Positions 11,413 to 22,748 of a stretch of 64,000 nt of DNA are shown here, piece by piece; within the stretch, counting starts at the first letter, position 1, and each line of letters starts with the position of its first letter. Source of the DNA: Phragmites australis (lineage: Eukaryota > Streptophyta > Magnoliopsida > Poales > Poaceae). The stretch lies in the NCBI RefSeq assembly GCF_958298935.1, contig NC_084931.1:20859334-20923333 (forward strand). Direction: 5' to 3'. Under the pieces are notes generated by a model. That model saw nothing but the letters and a program-made list of their open reading frames with translations, was not told the origin of the DNA and did no database searches. Both the position numbers and the translations under genes were made by a program.

Positions 11413-12286
11413 CTCGGCTCTAGGCGGCGAACTCAGACGACGGGGAACCAAGTGGACGAAACGGCGAGGTAGCTGCGGCGTTTTCCTTTGGCTTTTTTTC
11501 AGACAGGACCCCGCAGATGCTCGATATTTAGCTGCTCAATGCTTGCCACGTCACCGGGGGCTACACGTCAGTGAATCTATTTTCGTTCGTCAGATGGAGA
11601 TCGAACGGTCGGATAAGGTTTCCTTGCGATATCATAGTACTGTGGACCAAGCGGAATGGGCTAACTGGTCCGTACGGATCAAAGGAGACATATATGGGCC
11701 CATGAACTGCGGCCTGGTACGTCTTGGTTTCGAGCAAATTGATTCTATACCATCTTCTTAGATTCTTTAGAGAGCATAAGTTTGGAGATAACAAAGTTAC
11801 CACATACACATTATTATCGACGAATACATCACTTATCAATAAAAAAATTCGTCTTAATGAGACATACGAGAAATAAATATGAGGTTTGATCCCTAATAAG
11901 TAGAGTGTACAACTAACTCCACTTACCATGCTTGGTTTTGAACTTCTTAGAATTTGAACGTGAAGACTCTTTGACATTTCGTTTTTTAGTCGAATTATTT
12001 GACATTTTTTATATTAGGGTGTTGAGGGCAACGCAATCACTCGATTAATGCGCCTGTTTTTTCTCATAGAACAACACTTGGTTATGACTGCTGCAAATCA
12101 GAAACTAGCTAGCGGATCTAAGGTACGATCAATAACAATACATGCATAAACACACCCCATCGTGCATACATATTTTTTCCCAGGAATGATAAATATCAGA
12201 GCACAAAACTAAAAACTGTATGTATGTACACATCATGATCATCATTTGATGTCAATCTCCTCTCTTGTGTCTTGGCCATATTTAAA
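11413..12286. other. SEC11 upstream region
   Basis: Holds the SEC11 5' UTR and promoter on the minus strand. The first 110 bases or so upstream of the ATG are GC-rich. I see no clear TATA box at a usual distance. Beyond about 11760 the DNA is AT-rich without recognised genes. Confidence 0.45.
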
Positions 12287-12545
12287 TACTCCCTCTGTTA
12301 AGAATATAATACGTATTTTATTTTAAAAAAATCATCAAAAGTAAACTATGACTATTATTTTGTTTTAAAATATGTTATCAATTGCTATAAAATCAATGTC
12401 ATATTAAAAATACTTTTAAATATATATCTATATAAATAAATTTTGTATTCTAAATATGTATATAATTTGACTAATTATCAATAAAATTATAAAATTTGAC
12501 TTTTTTGAAATAAAATATGTCTTACGTTCTTCAACCGAGCGAATA
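12287..12545. mobile_element. Stowaway-type MITE (Tc1/Mariner-like)
   Basis: Begins TACTCCCTCTGTTAAGAATA and ends ACGTTCTTCAACCGAGCGAATA, a decayed form of the Stowaway termini (CTCCCTCCGTTC) with TA target duplications. About 259 bp, very AT-rich, internally self-complementary (for example GTATTTTATTTTAAAA near the left and TTGAAATAAAATATG near the right). No coding capacity. Confidence 0.75.
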
Positions 12546-14433
12546 ATATTAATCAACATGTGCGCCTTCATCAGTTAATCGCAGCAGAGCTCGCAGAGCC
12601 AGCAGCCCAGCAGACACCGCGATGCTGATCGATCGAGAAGAAAGCGCATGCAAGGACAGTGTTAAAAAAAAAAAGCACCGCGTTAGCAAGCGAGCAAGAT
12701 TACTTGCTCATGCATCAAACACTAGCTCTGAATATATCAATGGCTGCTGCAGGACTGTAAAAGGTAGAACGCACCATCCCTCGACGAAGCTCGCCTCGCC
12801 CCGCCTGGCCGTCGCCCGCAGCACTTGCAAACAGTGTTCTTCCTGCCGCCTCCTTGCGGATTCGCGTCCACCCTCGGGTAGCCTGTAAACAGTGTTAGTG
12901 GAGGGCAGAGTGGACACCGAGATTAACGATTGGTAATTAAACAGGAAGGGATCGAATGAGCACGCATGCGTGCGATCGAACTGGTAGGAGAGTTTTGCAT
13001 TCTAGGGACCTGGCCTCGACGTGAGATTACAATCAGGATTGACGGAGATGACGCACCCTCAGCTGCTGCTGTTGTCTAGGGTTTACGAAATCGTTGGTAA
13101 CTCGGTTATCACAATTTGATCTGCACATCATTTATAAATCGATCAAACGTATTTGTAAACTCTGTTGGTGCCCATCAGACGGTCTGAACCACCCACAACT
13201 TGTATAAGTAGGAGCTAAAAATCGATGGTCTTCTTCCTATATGTACTGCACGCTATGTTGCTGTCCAGACTCGCTCAAAAAACTGATTTATCATATCTAT
13301 ATGTTAAGTGCATGAATCAATCTATATATATATATATATAGTGATTTTATAGATGATAATTATTATAATATCCAATTTAATCGTATAACAAAAATGATTT
13401 TGAAAGGTTAAGATACAAATAAAATTGTAGTAGAACTATATAGACTTTATCCTTCATGACGACTTCATAGGCAAACCAATATAGAAAACTTCTTAGAACC
13501 ATCTATCTTCCATGAACTTTTCAACGTCTTCTTCAACTGAGTTTTTTTATGATAGCAAGTGTAAGCATATGTCGTACTCAGTAAGTTGTGGAAAAAAATA
13601 ATATGCATATTAAGACTTAATAATAATACGTTAATATGGCTATTTCAAATAAAATAGCATTTACTTTAAAACAATTGAAAAGTGAGTAAATAATGAAGTG
13701 AATAACAGTAAATAAGCAACCACCTCAAGACTACGATCATCTTGACTTAATCAACCTTCCAATACCTCAACCGTGGTTCCCACCGCCAATCACGGTTCCC
13801 ACAATTATGATTAATCAAATCAACAAAATCGTCAAGTTCTATTCATGTGATGTTTTCCTTACCACTCATAACCACGAGACACGGCTGATTAATTAGTTTT
13901 ATACTCTACAGATATTGCACATATTACTCACAAATCATGATTACCCATTTTACCTATGTCCATGAAACACTTACATACTTCCGAGTTATAAAGCTAGAAA
14001 ATCATTACAAAATCTCTCTCAACATGTGTATACCCACTAAGATTTCACCGCCACGTGAATACAGCTCAACAACAGAAGCCCCCTCTTGCACCTTATGAAA
14101 ACCCTATTAGTACATTCATTCCATACAACCAAATGATCTATACCATACTAAGAGTAAAGCAAATTAATCGGCTAGACTCATCTCATAATAGGCTTGTTAT
14201 TGTACTATCAACTTGGTAAGATCGCTCCACGAACCGGTTCTTAGATTTGAACAGAACTACCACAAACCCAACCATACAACCTTTACCGGTCTCGTCCAAA
14301 TCACTTGCTCAAATCTTAATTCCATGTTGTTGTAAAAATTACATCATCACATTTTATCATAGTTACATAGGACTATTATCCTATTCAGTTAAGCCATTAT
14401 AATTATCATCAACCTAAAGTGAGGCCAAGCATG
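12546..14433. other. Intergenic DNA without recognised genes
   Basis: A GC-richer patch at about 12580-12900 has short open frames on both strands but no domain I recognise. The rest is AT-rich. A short (TA)n microsatellite lies at about 13323-13341. Confidence 0.4.
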
Positions 14434-14560
14434 ACTCGTCACTTATAACTTACTAAAGGTGATGGGTCTCCCTAGACTAATTATAAGTGACAGGTTATAA
14501 TGCAACCCATCACTTATGAATCTTAATAGGTGACGGGTAATCTTATCACCCATCACCAAT
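14434..14560. repeat. Left subterminal palindrome array of the CACTA element
   Basis: Two to three units of the form (A/T)AAGTGACRGGT..ACCCRTCACTTAT, for example AATAGGTGACGGGTAATC paired with a downstream ACCCATCACCAATT. The words match the right-end array. In the En/Spm family such subterminal repeats bind the TNPA protein; binding here is inferred. Confidence 0.75.
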
Positions 14561-14990
14561 TACTCAACTTTGTTTTAAGAGCTGGCCAGCTACTATACGG
14601 GTGAATAGTTACTGCACAGTGTCGCCCGCACAGTAGCTGACGATTTTCACTGACTCCTCTAGGATTCTCCAATATCTTGTTGATTTGAAGTTTGAATTGG
14701 TGCTAGGTCTTTGAAGGTTCGCATCTCCCCCTTTCCTACTCCTTTCCTCTCCTCCTCTAAACACTAATTGGTAGATTTATTGTGCTTTGAGTTGTAATCC
14801 ACCGTTTTGCATGTTTATCCAAAATATTAGTACAAGTGAGTTGTATTTATGTTAGATTTGATATTAGATTTGCCCGATCTACCGCGAAATGCCACAGATC
14901 TAGTGTATTTGTAGGGAATTTTTAATCGCGTGCTTAACCACAAAATTAAGGTCATTGTTAATAAAGAGTGAATTTTTACATTAATTGTAG

Positions 14991-17900
14991 ATGACGGACA
15001 GAAGTTGGATATACCTCGAGATCCGGACTTGTCCGGAGTACCTGAGCAGGGTGAAGCATTTCATGAGTGCTGCCTTGGCGGATCTGAAAGATCGTGATAA
15101 AACGGTAATGTATTGTCTATGTCGTGACTGCAGGAATGAAAAGAAGTTCCCGAAACCAGACAATATCCATGCACACTTGGTCATGCGTGGATTTAAAGAG
15201 AATTATATATGTTGGAACAAACATGGCAAAGAAGGCCTTAACGAGGGAGAGATGGATCGGGCCCTCCATGCCGATAGTGTGGATCAAGGACTTACACCCG
15301 GTGAAATAGATCGTGATGTAAGGGATGAAGACATATTAAGTTTGAATGATAATGATCTCGAGGATTTTGTGGAGAATGTGGACCAGATGGTGCGGGATGT
15401 TGAGCGGCATGACGAGTATAACAATGGTGAGTTTGCTAAATTCTAGTAATTTATGCGGGATTCTAAGACACCCTTTTATCCCAACTGTAAGGAGAATTAC
15501 ACGCGGATATTTACGAATCTAAAGCTTCTACAGCTGAAGGAAACCTATGGTTGGACTGACAAGAGTTTTGAAGCATTGCTGGATTTGCTAAGGGACATGC
15601 TACCGGAGGGGAACTTGGTGCCCGAGGGTGTCTACGATGCGAAGAAGATAATTTGTCCTTTAGGACTGGAAATAGAAAAAAATACATGCATGTAAGCAGG
15701 ATTGTATCTTATTTTGTGGAGAGTATGCAGAGTTGGATCAATACCCTGTGTGTGGAACCCATCGATATAAGTGTAGAAATGATGATGGTGACGGGGACGA
15801 AGGCAAGAAAAGTAAAGGTGGTCCTAGGAAGGTGGTGTGGTATTTTTTTATAATTCCCCGTCTGAAGCGTCTGTTTGCCAACAGAAATGAGGTTGAATTG
15901 GTGCGTGAGCATAAAGAGGGTCGTAAGAACAACACAATGATACGACACCCGGCAGATTCTGTTCAGTGGAGAATCGTTGATTCCACATTTGGTTGGTTCG
16001 CCGAAGAATTGAGAAATATTAGGTTTGCTATGAGCAAAGATGGTATGAATCCATTCGGTAACATGAGTACCTCACATAGCATATGGCCTGTTGTATTGTC
16101 GATGTACAACCTTCCACCCTAGCTTTGTAATAAGTAGAAATACACTATGTTGTCGAACTTGATATCAGGACCGAAACAACCTGGCAACGATATAGATGTG
16201 TATCTCAGGCTTTTAGTCGATGATCTTAAGAAACTCTGGTCGGAAGGCGTCGAGGTTTGGGATCAGTACAAGCAAGAGTACTTTACCCTGCATGCCATGT
16301 TGTTCGTCACCATCAATGATCTGTCAGCACTTCGTAACTTATCAGGTCAAAGCAAAAGAAAAGGTGAAGCTTGCCCCCATTGCTTAGATGACACATGCAG
16401 TTTGAGGTTGAACAACTCAAAGAAAACAGTGTACACGCGGCATCGACGTTTCCTTCCCAGGAAGCACTTGAACCAAAATATGGACAAGCAGTTCGATGGT
16501 GCAAGGGAGAGCGTTACCTCCGAGGCATTTCAGTGGGGAAGATATCCATAATTAGGTTAAGAATATCAATGTTGTCCTTGGCAAGCGAAATGAATCCTCT
16601 AAGGATGATGAATAGTTAGGAATATGGAACAAGAAATTAATACTATTCGAGCTAGAGTATTGGGAAAAATTAGATGTTCGCCACTCTATCGACAACATGC
16701 ATGTAAAGAAGAATATATACGAGAGTCGAATCGGTACATTGCTCTAAATGAAGGGAAAAGAAAAGGATCATGAGAACACACGAGCTGACCTTGAAGAAAT
16801 GCGATTAAGGCCGGAGCTCCATGCACAATATACGGATAAAGAAAAACACCTACCCCCATCAGCTATCACTCTCTCCAAGAAGAAGAAAAAAGAATTATGC
16901 GAGCTCTTGCACAGTGTGAAAGTTCCCTCCAGTTACTCGTCCAACATCGCAAGACTTGTCTCGGTGAAAGAGTTGAAAATGAATTTTTGCCATGATGAAG
17001 TCCCATGATTGCCATGTGATGATGACATCACTGCTTGCAGTAGCTATTAGGAACATCCTCCTAATGAAGGTTCGCGAGGCTATCCTGAGCCTCTGCTTTT
17101 TCTTCAATGCAATTGAACAAAAGGTGCTCGATCCAGACTCGCTGGGGGAGCTAGAAAGAAGACACTTTGACTCTATGCATTCTTGAGGTGTATTTTCCAC
17201 CATCCTTTTTCGATATCATGGTATATCTCACTGCTCATTTTGTGAAGGAGATACACTACCTTGGCCCCATGTTTCTGCATCACATGTTTCCATACGAGAG
17301 ATATATGGGTGTTCTCAAGTTGTACGTAAGGAATCAAGTATTTCCTGAGGGATGCATTGTGCAGGGTTACGCGATGGAGGAGGCATTGGAGTGGTCTGTT
17401 AATTACATTGACCCAAATGACTCAATTGGCGTGCCTAAGTCTCGCTATGAGGGGAGGCTCGCAGGTGTGGGAATTCCGGGGAAGATGGCAATAACTCCTG
17501 ATCCGAAGGCTTACGACCAAGCTCATTTCCTCGTAATGCAACAAATGAGCGAAGTGTGCTGATATGTCGATGAGCACAAACAGATGCTGCTTGAAGAGAA
17601 TCCAGGGCAGACCGAAGCTTGGGTTGCGAGGCAACATATGCGAAGGTTCACGACTTGGTTCTGAGATCAAATCAGACAATCGAGTACTCCTACAAGTGCT
17701 TTGATAAAAAAAAACTGGCATCAGGCCATATATACACAATTATGATATATCAAGGGTACGTTATAAACGGATACACATTTTACACGGTTGCCCAATATGA
17801 GAAGAGCATATACTAGAACAGTGGTGTCCGTATAGATGCTTATGACAACGACATGCAGAGGGGCACATACTACGGTCAAATAGAGGAGATATGAGAGTTG

Positions 17901-18262
17901 AACTACTTGGGATTCAAGGTAGCCCTGTTTCGGTGTCGTTAGGTACATGGGGCAAAGGGCGTCACTAATGACAAGTATGGGTTCACTAGCATTGATCTCA
18001 AACATGTCGGATACAAGTTTGAACCCTTCGTACTCGCTAAAGATGTTCGCCAAGTATTTATGTGACTGACACAACAAAAAAGAAACTCCATGTGGTTCTT
18101 GCTGGGAAAAGATGCATCGTCGGAGTTGCAAACATCGTTGATGAGGAGGAGTTCAATCAATTTGATGAAATTCCCCTTTTGCTACTGCAGACGTGCCACG
18201 CCTTTCGCCGATCGAGGAAACTCCATACATCCGCCCCGACCATAACGAAGGGATCAATGTAA
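14991..18262 (+). pseudogene. TNP2-type CACTA transposase remnant
   Basis: A series of plus-strand fragments in the order of a plant CACTA transposase. 14991-15446 opens MTDRSWIYLEIRTCPEYLSR and matches the transposase-associated N-terminal domain. 15453-16551 holds the Transposase_21 core, with GWTDKSFEALLDLL, FAMSKDGMNPFGNMS and WPVVLSMYNLPP. 17167-17562 matches DUF4218, with LGPMFLHHMFPYERYMGVLK. 17750-18250 matches DUF4216, with VINGYTFYTV, YYGQIEEIWELNYLGF (W inferred in place of a stop) and GRCIVGVANIVDEEE-like text. In-frame stops and shifts separate the blocks (for example at 15444, 16120, 17560, 17814), so it cannot make an active enzyme. The stop at the end is 18260-18262. The protein would cut and rejoin CACTA ends. 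Confidence 0.87.
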
Positions 18263-18283
18263 GAAAGCACAAAAACGACGAAT

Positions 18284-18603
18284 TTGAATTTTAGTGTCAA
18301 ATTTGTAATATTAATGATAATTTTAAATTTTAGATTTCAAGTTATTTGAATCTGTAATATTAATGTCAAATTTGAATTTTAGGTTTCAAGTTATTTGAAT
18401 TTGTAATACTAATGCAAAATTTGAATTTTAGGTTTTAAGTTATTGAATTTGTAATATTAGTGCAAAATTGGAATTTTAGGTTTCAAGTTATTCGAATTTG
18501 TAATATTAATGCAAAATTTGAATTTTAGGTTTCAAGTTATTGGGATTTGTAATATTAATGTCAAATTTGAATTTTAGGTTTGAAGTTATTGGAATTTGAA
18601 ATA
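18284..18603. repeat. Degenerate AT-rich tandem repeat, about 49-bp unit
   Basis: About six units, each with TTTGAATTTTAGGTTTCAAG followed by TTATTTGAATTTGTAATATT. The GAATTTTAG word recurs at 18374, 18423, 18471, 18520 and 18569, spacings of 48-49. It lies between the transposase stop and the internal palindrome cluster. Confidence 0.9.
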
Positions 18604-18607
18604 GATA

Positions 18608-18800
18608 ATATGTGACAAGTGATATTATTAACCCGTCACTTTTATAGATAATAGGTGACGGGTAAATAACATTACCCGCCACCTATGACTTATGCGTACA
18701 TTCCGAGTTGACATAAAAGGTGACGGGTAATATTAGTAACCCGTCACCTTTTATTTACAATAGGTGATGGGTGACAGTTATCACCCGTCACCTATGACTT
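18608..18800. repeat. Internal cluster of GTGACGGGT palindromes
   Basis: Four units, for example AATAGGTGACGGGTAAATA with a downstream ATTACCCGCCACCTATGAC, and AAAGGTGACGGGTAATATTA with GTAACCCGTCACCTTTTAT. Each is an inverted repeat of about 14-base arms around a short AT centre. Their presence mid-element, between the transposase and the TNPA-like gene, is unusual for one simple CACTA element. Confidence 0.88.
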
Positions 18801-21441
18801 GTTCGTATGTAACCCTAGCTAGTCCCCGCGCGCAAGCACTCTCATTTTGCCTAAGTTTTTTGCTCGCGCGTGCTAGGTTTCACCACCGCCGAGCCCATCG
18901 GCGTCGCCACCCCCTCCTCCGTCGCCCACCCCGTGCCGTCCCCTCCTTTGCCGCCCCCTCCTCCACCGCCCTCTCCGCCCTCCCCGCGCCGCCCCCTCCT
19001 CCTCCGCCGCCCCCTCCTCCGACACCCTCTCCACCCTCCCCGCGCCGCCCTGGCCTCCTCCGCCCTGGCCTCCTCCTCCTCGGCCTCCTCCATCGGCGCC
19101 TTTGCGGCTTCGGCCGACCACCGCAAGAGGACGTCGCCACCTGGACCTCCTCCCCGACGACTACCGACCACCACGCGCTCCTCCCCGTCGACCGCCGACT
19201 ACAACACACGCTCATCCCCGATAATACAGGTCAGCTTAAAATCATATTGTTCTTCATGTCAAACATGCATACATTTTGTTCTGTTAGCTTAAAATTGTAT
19301 TGTCTCAATAGATGTATCAATGAACAAAGATTGTACAAAATTTAACATATCTTATTTTTTGTTTGACTTGAGAATGCTAATTTTGAACCTGCAAGATATT
19401 CTTCGTTTTACACACAAAAAGGGTTCCAGTTAAATGAGTTAGACCAAAACTAGTGACAGTTTTTCTAAACAAAATCTCCAATGCATATTGTTAACTCTGT
19501 CAGGATATTGTAGTCAGATCAGGTGCCTTTGCTTATGTGAAACACATCCTTGAAGCTCTCATGAATTCACTAAGAATGTTAGGTTGTGAGCTACACTGAA
19601 ATGTCCAAACAACTACTAATGTCTGAGGGCTTTGGTTTTATCTATATATCTCAAGTTTGTATAGAAACTGACTGGCCGTTCTATCAACTTCTATATCTAT
19701 AGCTGAGCATAGTTCTAGTTTTGGATATGTGGGTTCCTGAAAGCAAAGGCTGCTGTTAATTTGTACTAAGTAGTAGTATATGTTACTAAATGCCCTGTGG
19801 CTTATAGGATATGTCATGCTTTATATCATTGATGAAGTATGTTTTCCTAATTCTAGACTAGTTTGGGTCTTCAATGGTATTTCCTCTTCTCTTTCACCTA
19901 TACAAACAAGGATCAGGCATGGTTATTTTTGTAAACAATTTTGAATATTTTCAATGGATTGTTAGCTTTCAATTTCTGTCATAGCCAAGTATTGTTTACT
20001 GAGTTATTTGTGATTTCAAATGTTGTGATACCGGGATGGAAACAAGCTTCTCTCCTTTGTTCAGTTTGTATAGAAACTGACTGGCCGCCAGTTTCTGATT
20101 TCTTGTTGGCTTAGTTTTTAGTTGTGAACATGCGGCTGTTAATTTGTGAAGTGGACTATGCAACCTATGTAATACAAATGAACACCCTGCAGGCTATTTC
20201 ACGTTTTATATATTTTATATAGCTATGTTTCGTTGATTCTAGACAGTTGAGGTGTGTATTACATTGTGTTGTTATCATGATAATTTAAGCATGAACTTAT
20301 GTAGAAAAGTGAATTTGCACTAGGTGGTGGCCCTGGATCTCTAGGCTTACAACTACTAATGTCTGAGGGCTTCTTTTTTGAAATATCTTGCTAGAAACAT
20401 TTATGATTCATGCAATTTGATGGAATTTTATCTTTGATATTTTTGTATGCTCCCTTTTATATGACCATGAACCCGAGTGTTGAACTGTTGATATTTGAAA
20501 TTTATGGTTGTTGCAGTGCAAACATGGTTGTAAGCTCCAGCTCTATTTATGGTATCGCTAAGATAATTGTTCTTCAGTGCCATTATTGAATAATAATGAT
20601 TGAATGATATCTCCAAATTAGCTTTATGGAATTGAGACAATGTTTCAATCATAATTAGATATAAAATGGGAAGCATTGATTAAATTTAAATTTGTTAACC
20701 TGTTGGACAGACTAGTTAAGTATCTCACTATATGCATGTATGTGCCACTACATGCCACCAGTGGCAATGTTTAGGTTCGAAAAGGTTCGTACATAGCTTG
20801 TTTAAGGTAATAAATATAGTCTTCAGAGAATTACTATTGCACAGGCACCTAGCATTGACCATCCACTTGACATATTAGTAAAACAGAACAAGCAGGTACA
20901 ATTAAACATACCAAATAAAGTGCTCACTATACAACATAGTGTGCAATGGATTCACAACTCATTGACAGCCCTATCCCTTATTCTCTTGCTCTTGTACAAA
21001 GCTTTAGGTGGTAATATATAACATGCTAACATGAACTACTTACGTCAATGCCTAGTCATTATCGAAATCAGCCTTGATTCCTTTTCTTTACTCTATTGAG
21101 AACAGAATATACTACACTTTATTTCCATAGGACAGAAGAAGACTATCACCCCAGAGAAACCAAAAGCACAGAGAATACTAGCACTAGAGGGGCCCCCCAG
21201 CACAAGATGGGGCGGATAGGAGCCTAAGCCTACACCCGACGTCCTCCTCCGACAGCAGCGAAAGCCATTATCACAGCCCGAGCCCTGACCCGTCACCAAA
21301 TCAGGAGAGCCGACGTCGGGCAAGTGATGAAGAATACAATCCCGCTGAAGAGGTATTGATACGAGCGAGTCAATACATTTTATACTTGTTGAATGGAGGA
21401 ATATTCTTTGTTTATGTCAACTCCCCTTTTTTTCTCTCTAG
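18801..21441. other. GC-rich Pro/Ala-coding segment and long AT-rich, intron-like stretch
   Basis: 18870-19220 is low-complexity CCTCC-rich DNA with open frames on both strands; a Pro/Ala/Ser-rich product is possible but no domain is seen. From 19221 to 21441 the DNA is AT-rich and could be an intron leading into the TNPA-like gene at 21442. Short repeats occur: CTACTAATGTCTGAGGGCTT at about 19611 and 20347, and TTTGTATAGAAACTGACTGG at about 19656 and 20068. Confidence 0.45.
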
Positions 21442-22747
21442 ATGGCGGCAGCGCAATCTCCAAGCCAAACATCTAGTAGTGTTGCACGAGCCCGAAAGCC
21501 AAGGACACAAACACAGTGGCCGACAGACAAGGTTACTGTCACGGGAATCGATGCTGACGGGTTGCATACGGATGAAAAGGCTCTGAATAGATTCCAGAGG
21601 GTCGCAGGGCTTATTGCTCAGGAGAGGGTGCCGATAATGACTAAGTTCGATGACCTCAGTGACGAAGCGAAGAGGGACTTGTTCAATAATGTCGTAATGG
21701 AGTATCTGGAGTACCCTGGAAACATGAGCGAGTGTCAGAAGAACGCCACAGTCAATGCAGCAATGAAAGCGATCGCAAAACTTCACCGAAGCTTTAAGAG
21801 CAAGCTTGTGAATCGGTACTTAGCAAAAGGGGTGGAACCCTTCGAGAGCTACAAGCACCTGAAACCGGAAGATTGGGATGCTTTTGTGCAGATGAAGAAC
21901 TCAGAGCAGTTCAAGAAGGAGAGTGAGAAGAAGAAACAGCTTCGGGCTAAGATCAAGCATGACCACAGGACCGACGCAGTCGGGTACGCTGGGAAAAGGG
22001 CGAAATGGTGGGCAGAGGATGAGAAATTAGCCAGAGAAGGCTGCGAGAATCCTTGGAATCAATTCCTGGGATGATCGCAATCATATTTGCGTGCAAGGGG
22101 TGAGCTGTCCGAAAGCGGGAAAAGCACATTCAGAAAGAGCGAAACCCAGACAGTCGCAGAAAAAGTCAAAGAAAAGGTAGCCGAAGCTAGCCAAGGTTCT
22201 TTCACCGGGGGTCAGGGAACGTGATGTTCTCACAGCGGTGCTAGGAAACCCGGAGCATCCAGGTCGAGTGCGAGGTGTACCAAGTTCCCAGGGCTAGAAA
22301 TACGGCTTTCCTGAAGACATCGGTATGTACAAGAAGAGGAAGAGGTCGGGTGCAGTGGACGTGGATGCATTGACACGGGACATCACCCAGAAAGTTTACT
22401 CAAGCATCATGGGGCAGCTTGCAGCAAAGGGAATAGAGATTTTCATGCCACAGGATTTTAGCCCTGAAGCTACAAGGAAGAGTAGTTGTGCCTCTAGGGA
22501 GGTCGAACAACAAGTAGCTGCTACCGAGACTGAGTCGGATACAATTGAACTGCTAGAAGGGCCCACGCCTTGCAGCCTTGTAATCAGGCCTAGCGGGTAT
22601 CACATCGAGGTTGCAAGGGGCCAGGTGCCTCCAAGCGTCTGTATCTTACATACGGTCCCGATACGTGCAGGCTATGCCGTGGTTATGGTGGATATGGTAC
22701 ATAGCAATGCCATTGATCACGTGTTGGAGGTCCCCCCTAATGAGTAA
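21442..22747 (+). pseudogene. Transposase_24 (TNPA-like, Ptta/En/Spm) gene remnant
   Basis: The first block, 21442-22074, encodes 210 residues with the family look: NRFQRVAGLIAQERVPIM, then KRDLFNNVVMEYLEYP, AMKAIAKLHRSFKSKLVNRY, a KPEDWDAFVQMKNSEQFKK helix and KHDHRTDAVGYAGKRAKWW. After a frame break, 22080-22320 continues with GELSESGKSTFRKSET-like text and DVLTAVLGNPEHPGRVRGV, the hallmark of plant Transposase_24. The last block, 22325-22747, opens MYKKRKRSGAVDVDALTRDI. In En/Spm the TNPA protein binds subterminal repeats; here the palindrome arrays would be the natural target (inference). At least two frameshifts or stops are present, so it is most likely dead, unless an unrecognised intron spans 22075-22324. 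Confidence 0.82.
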
Positions 22748-22748
22748 G

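Noticed and set aside
18764..19345. 193-codon Pro/Ala-rich open frame
   Set aside because: CCTCC-rich low-complexity DNA that is open in several frames on both strands; kept only as part of the CACTA region.
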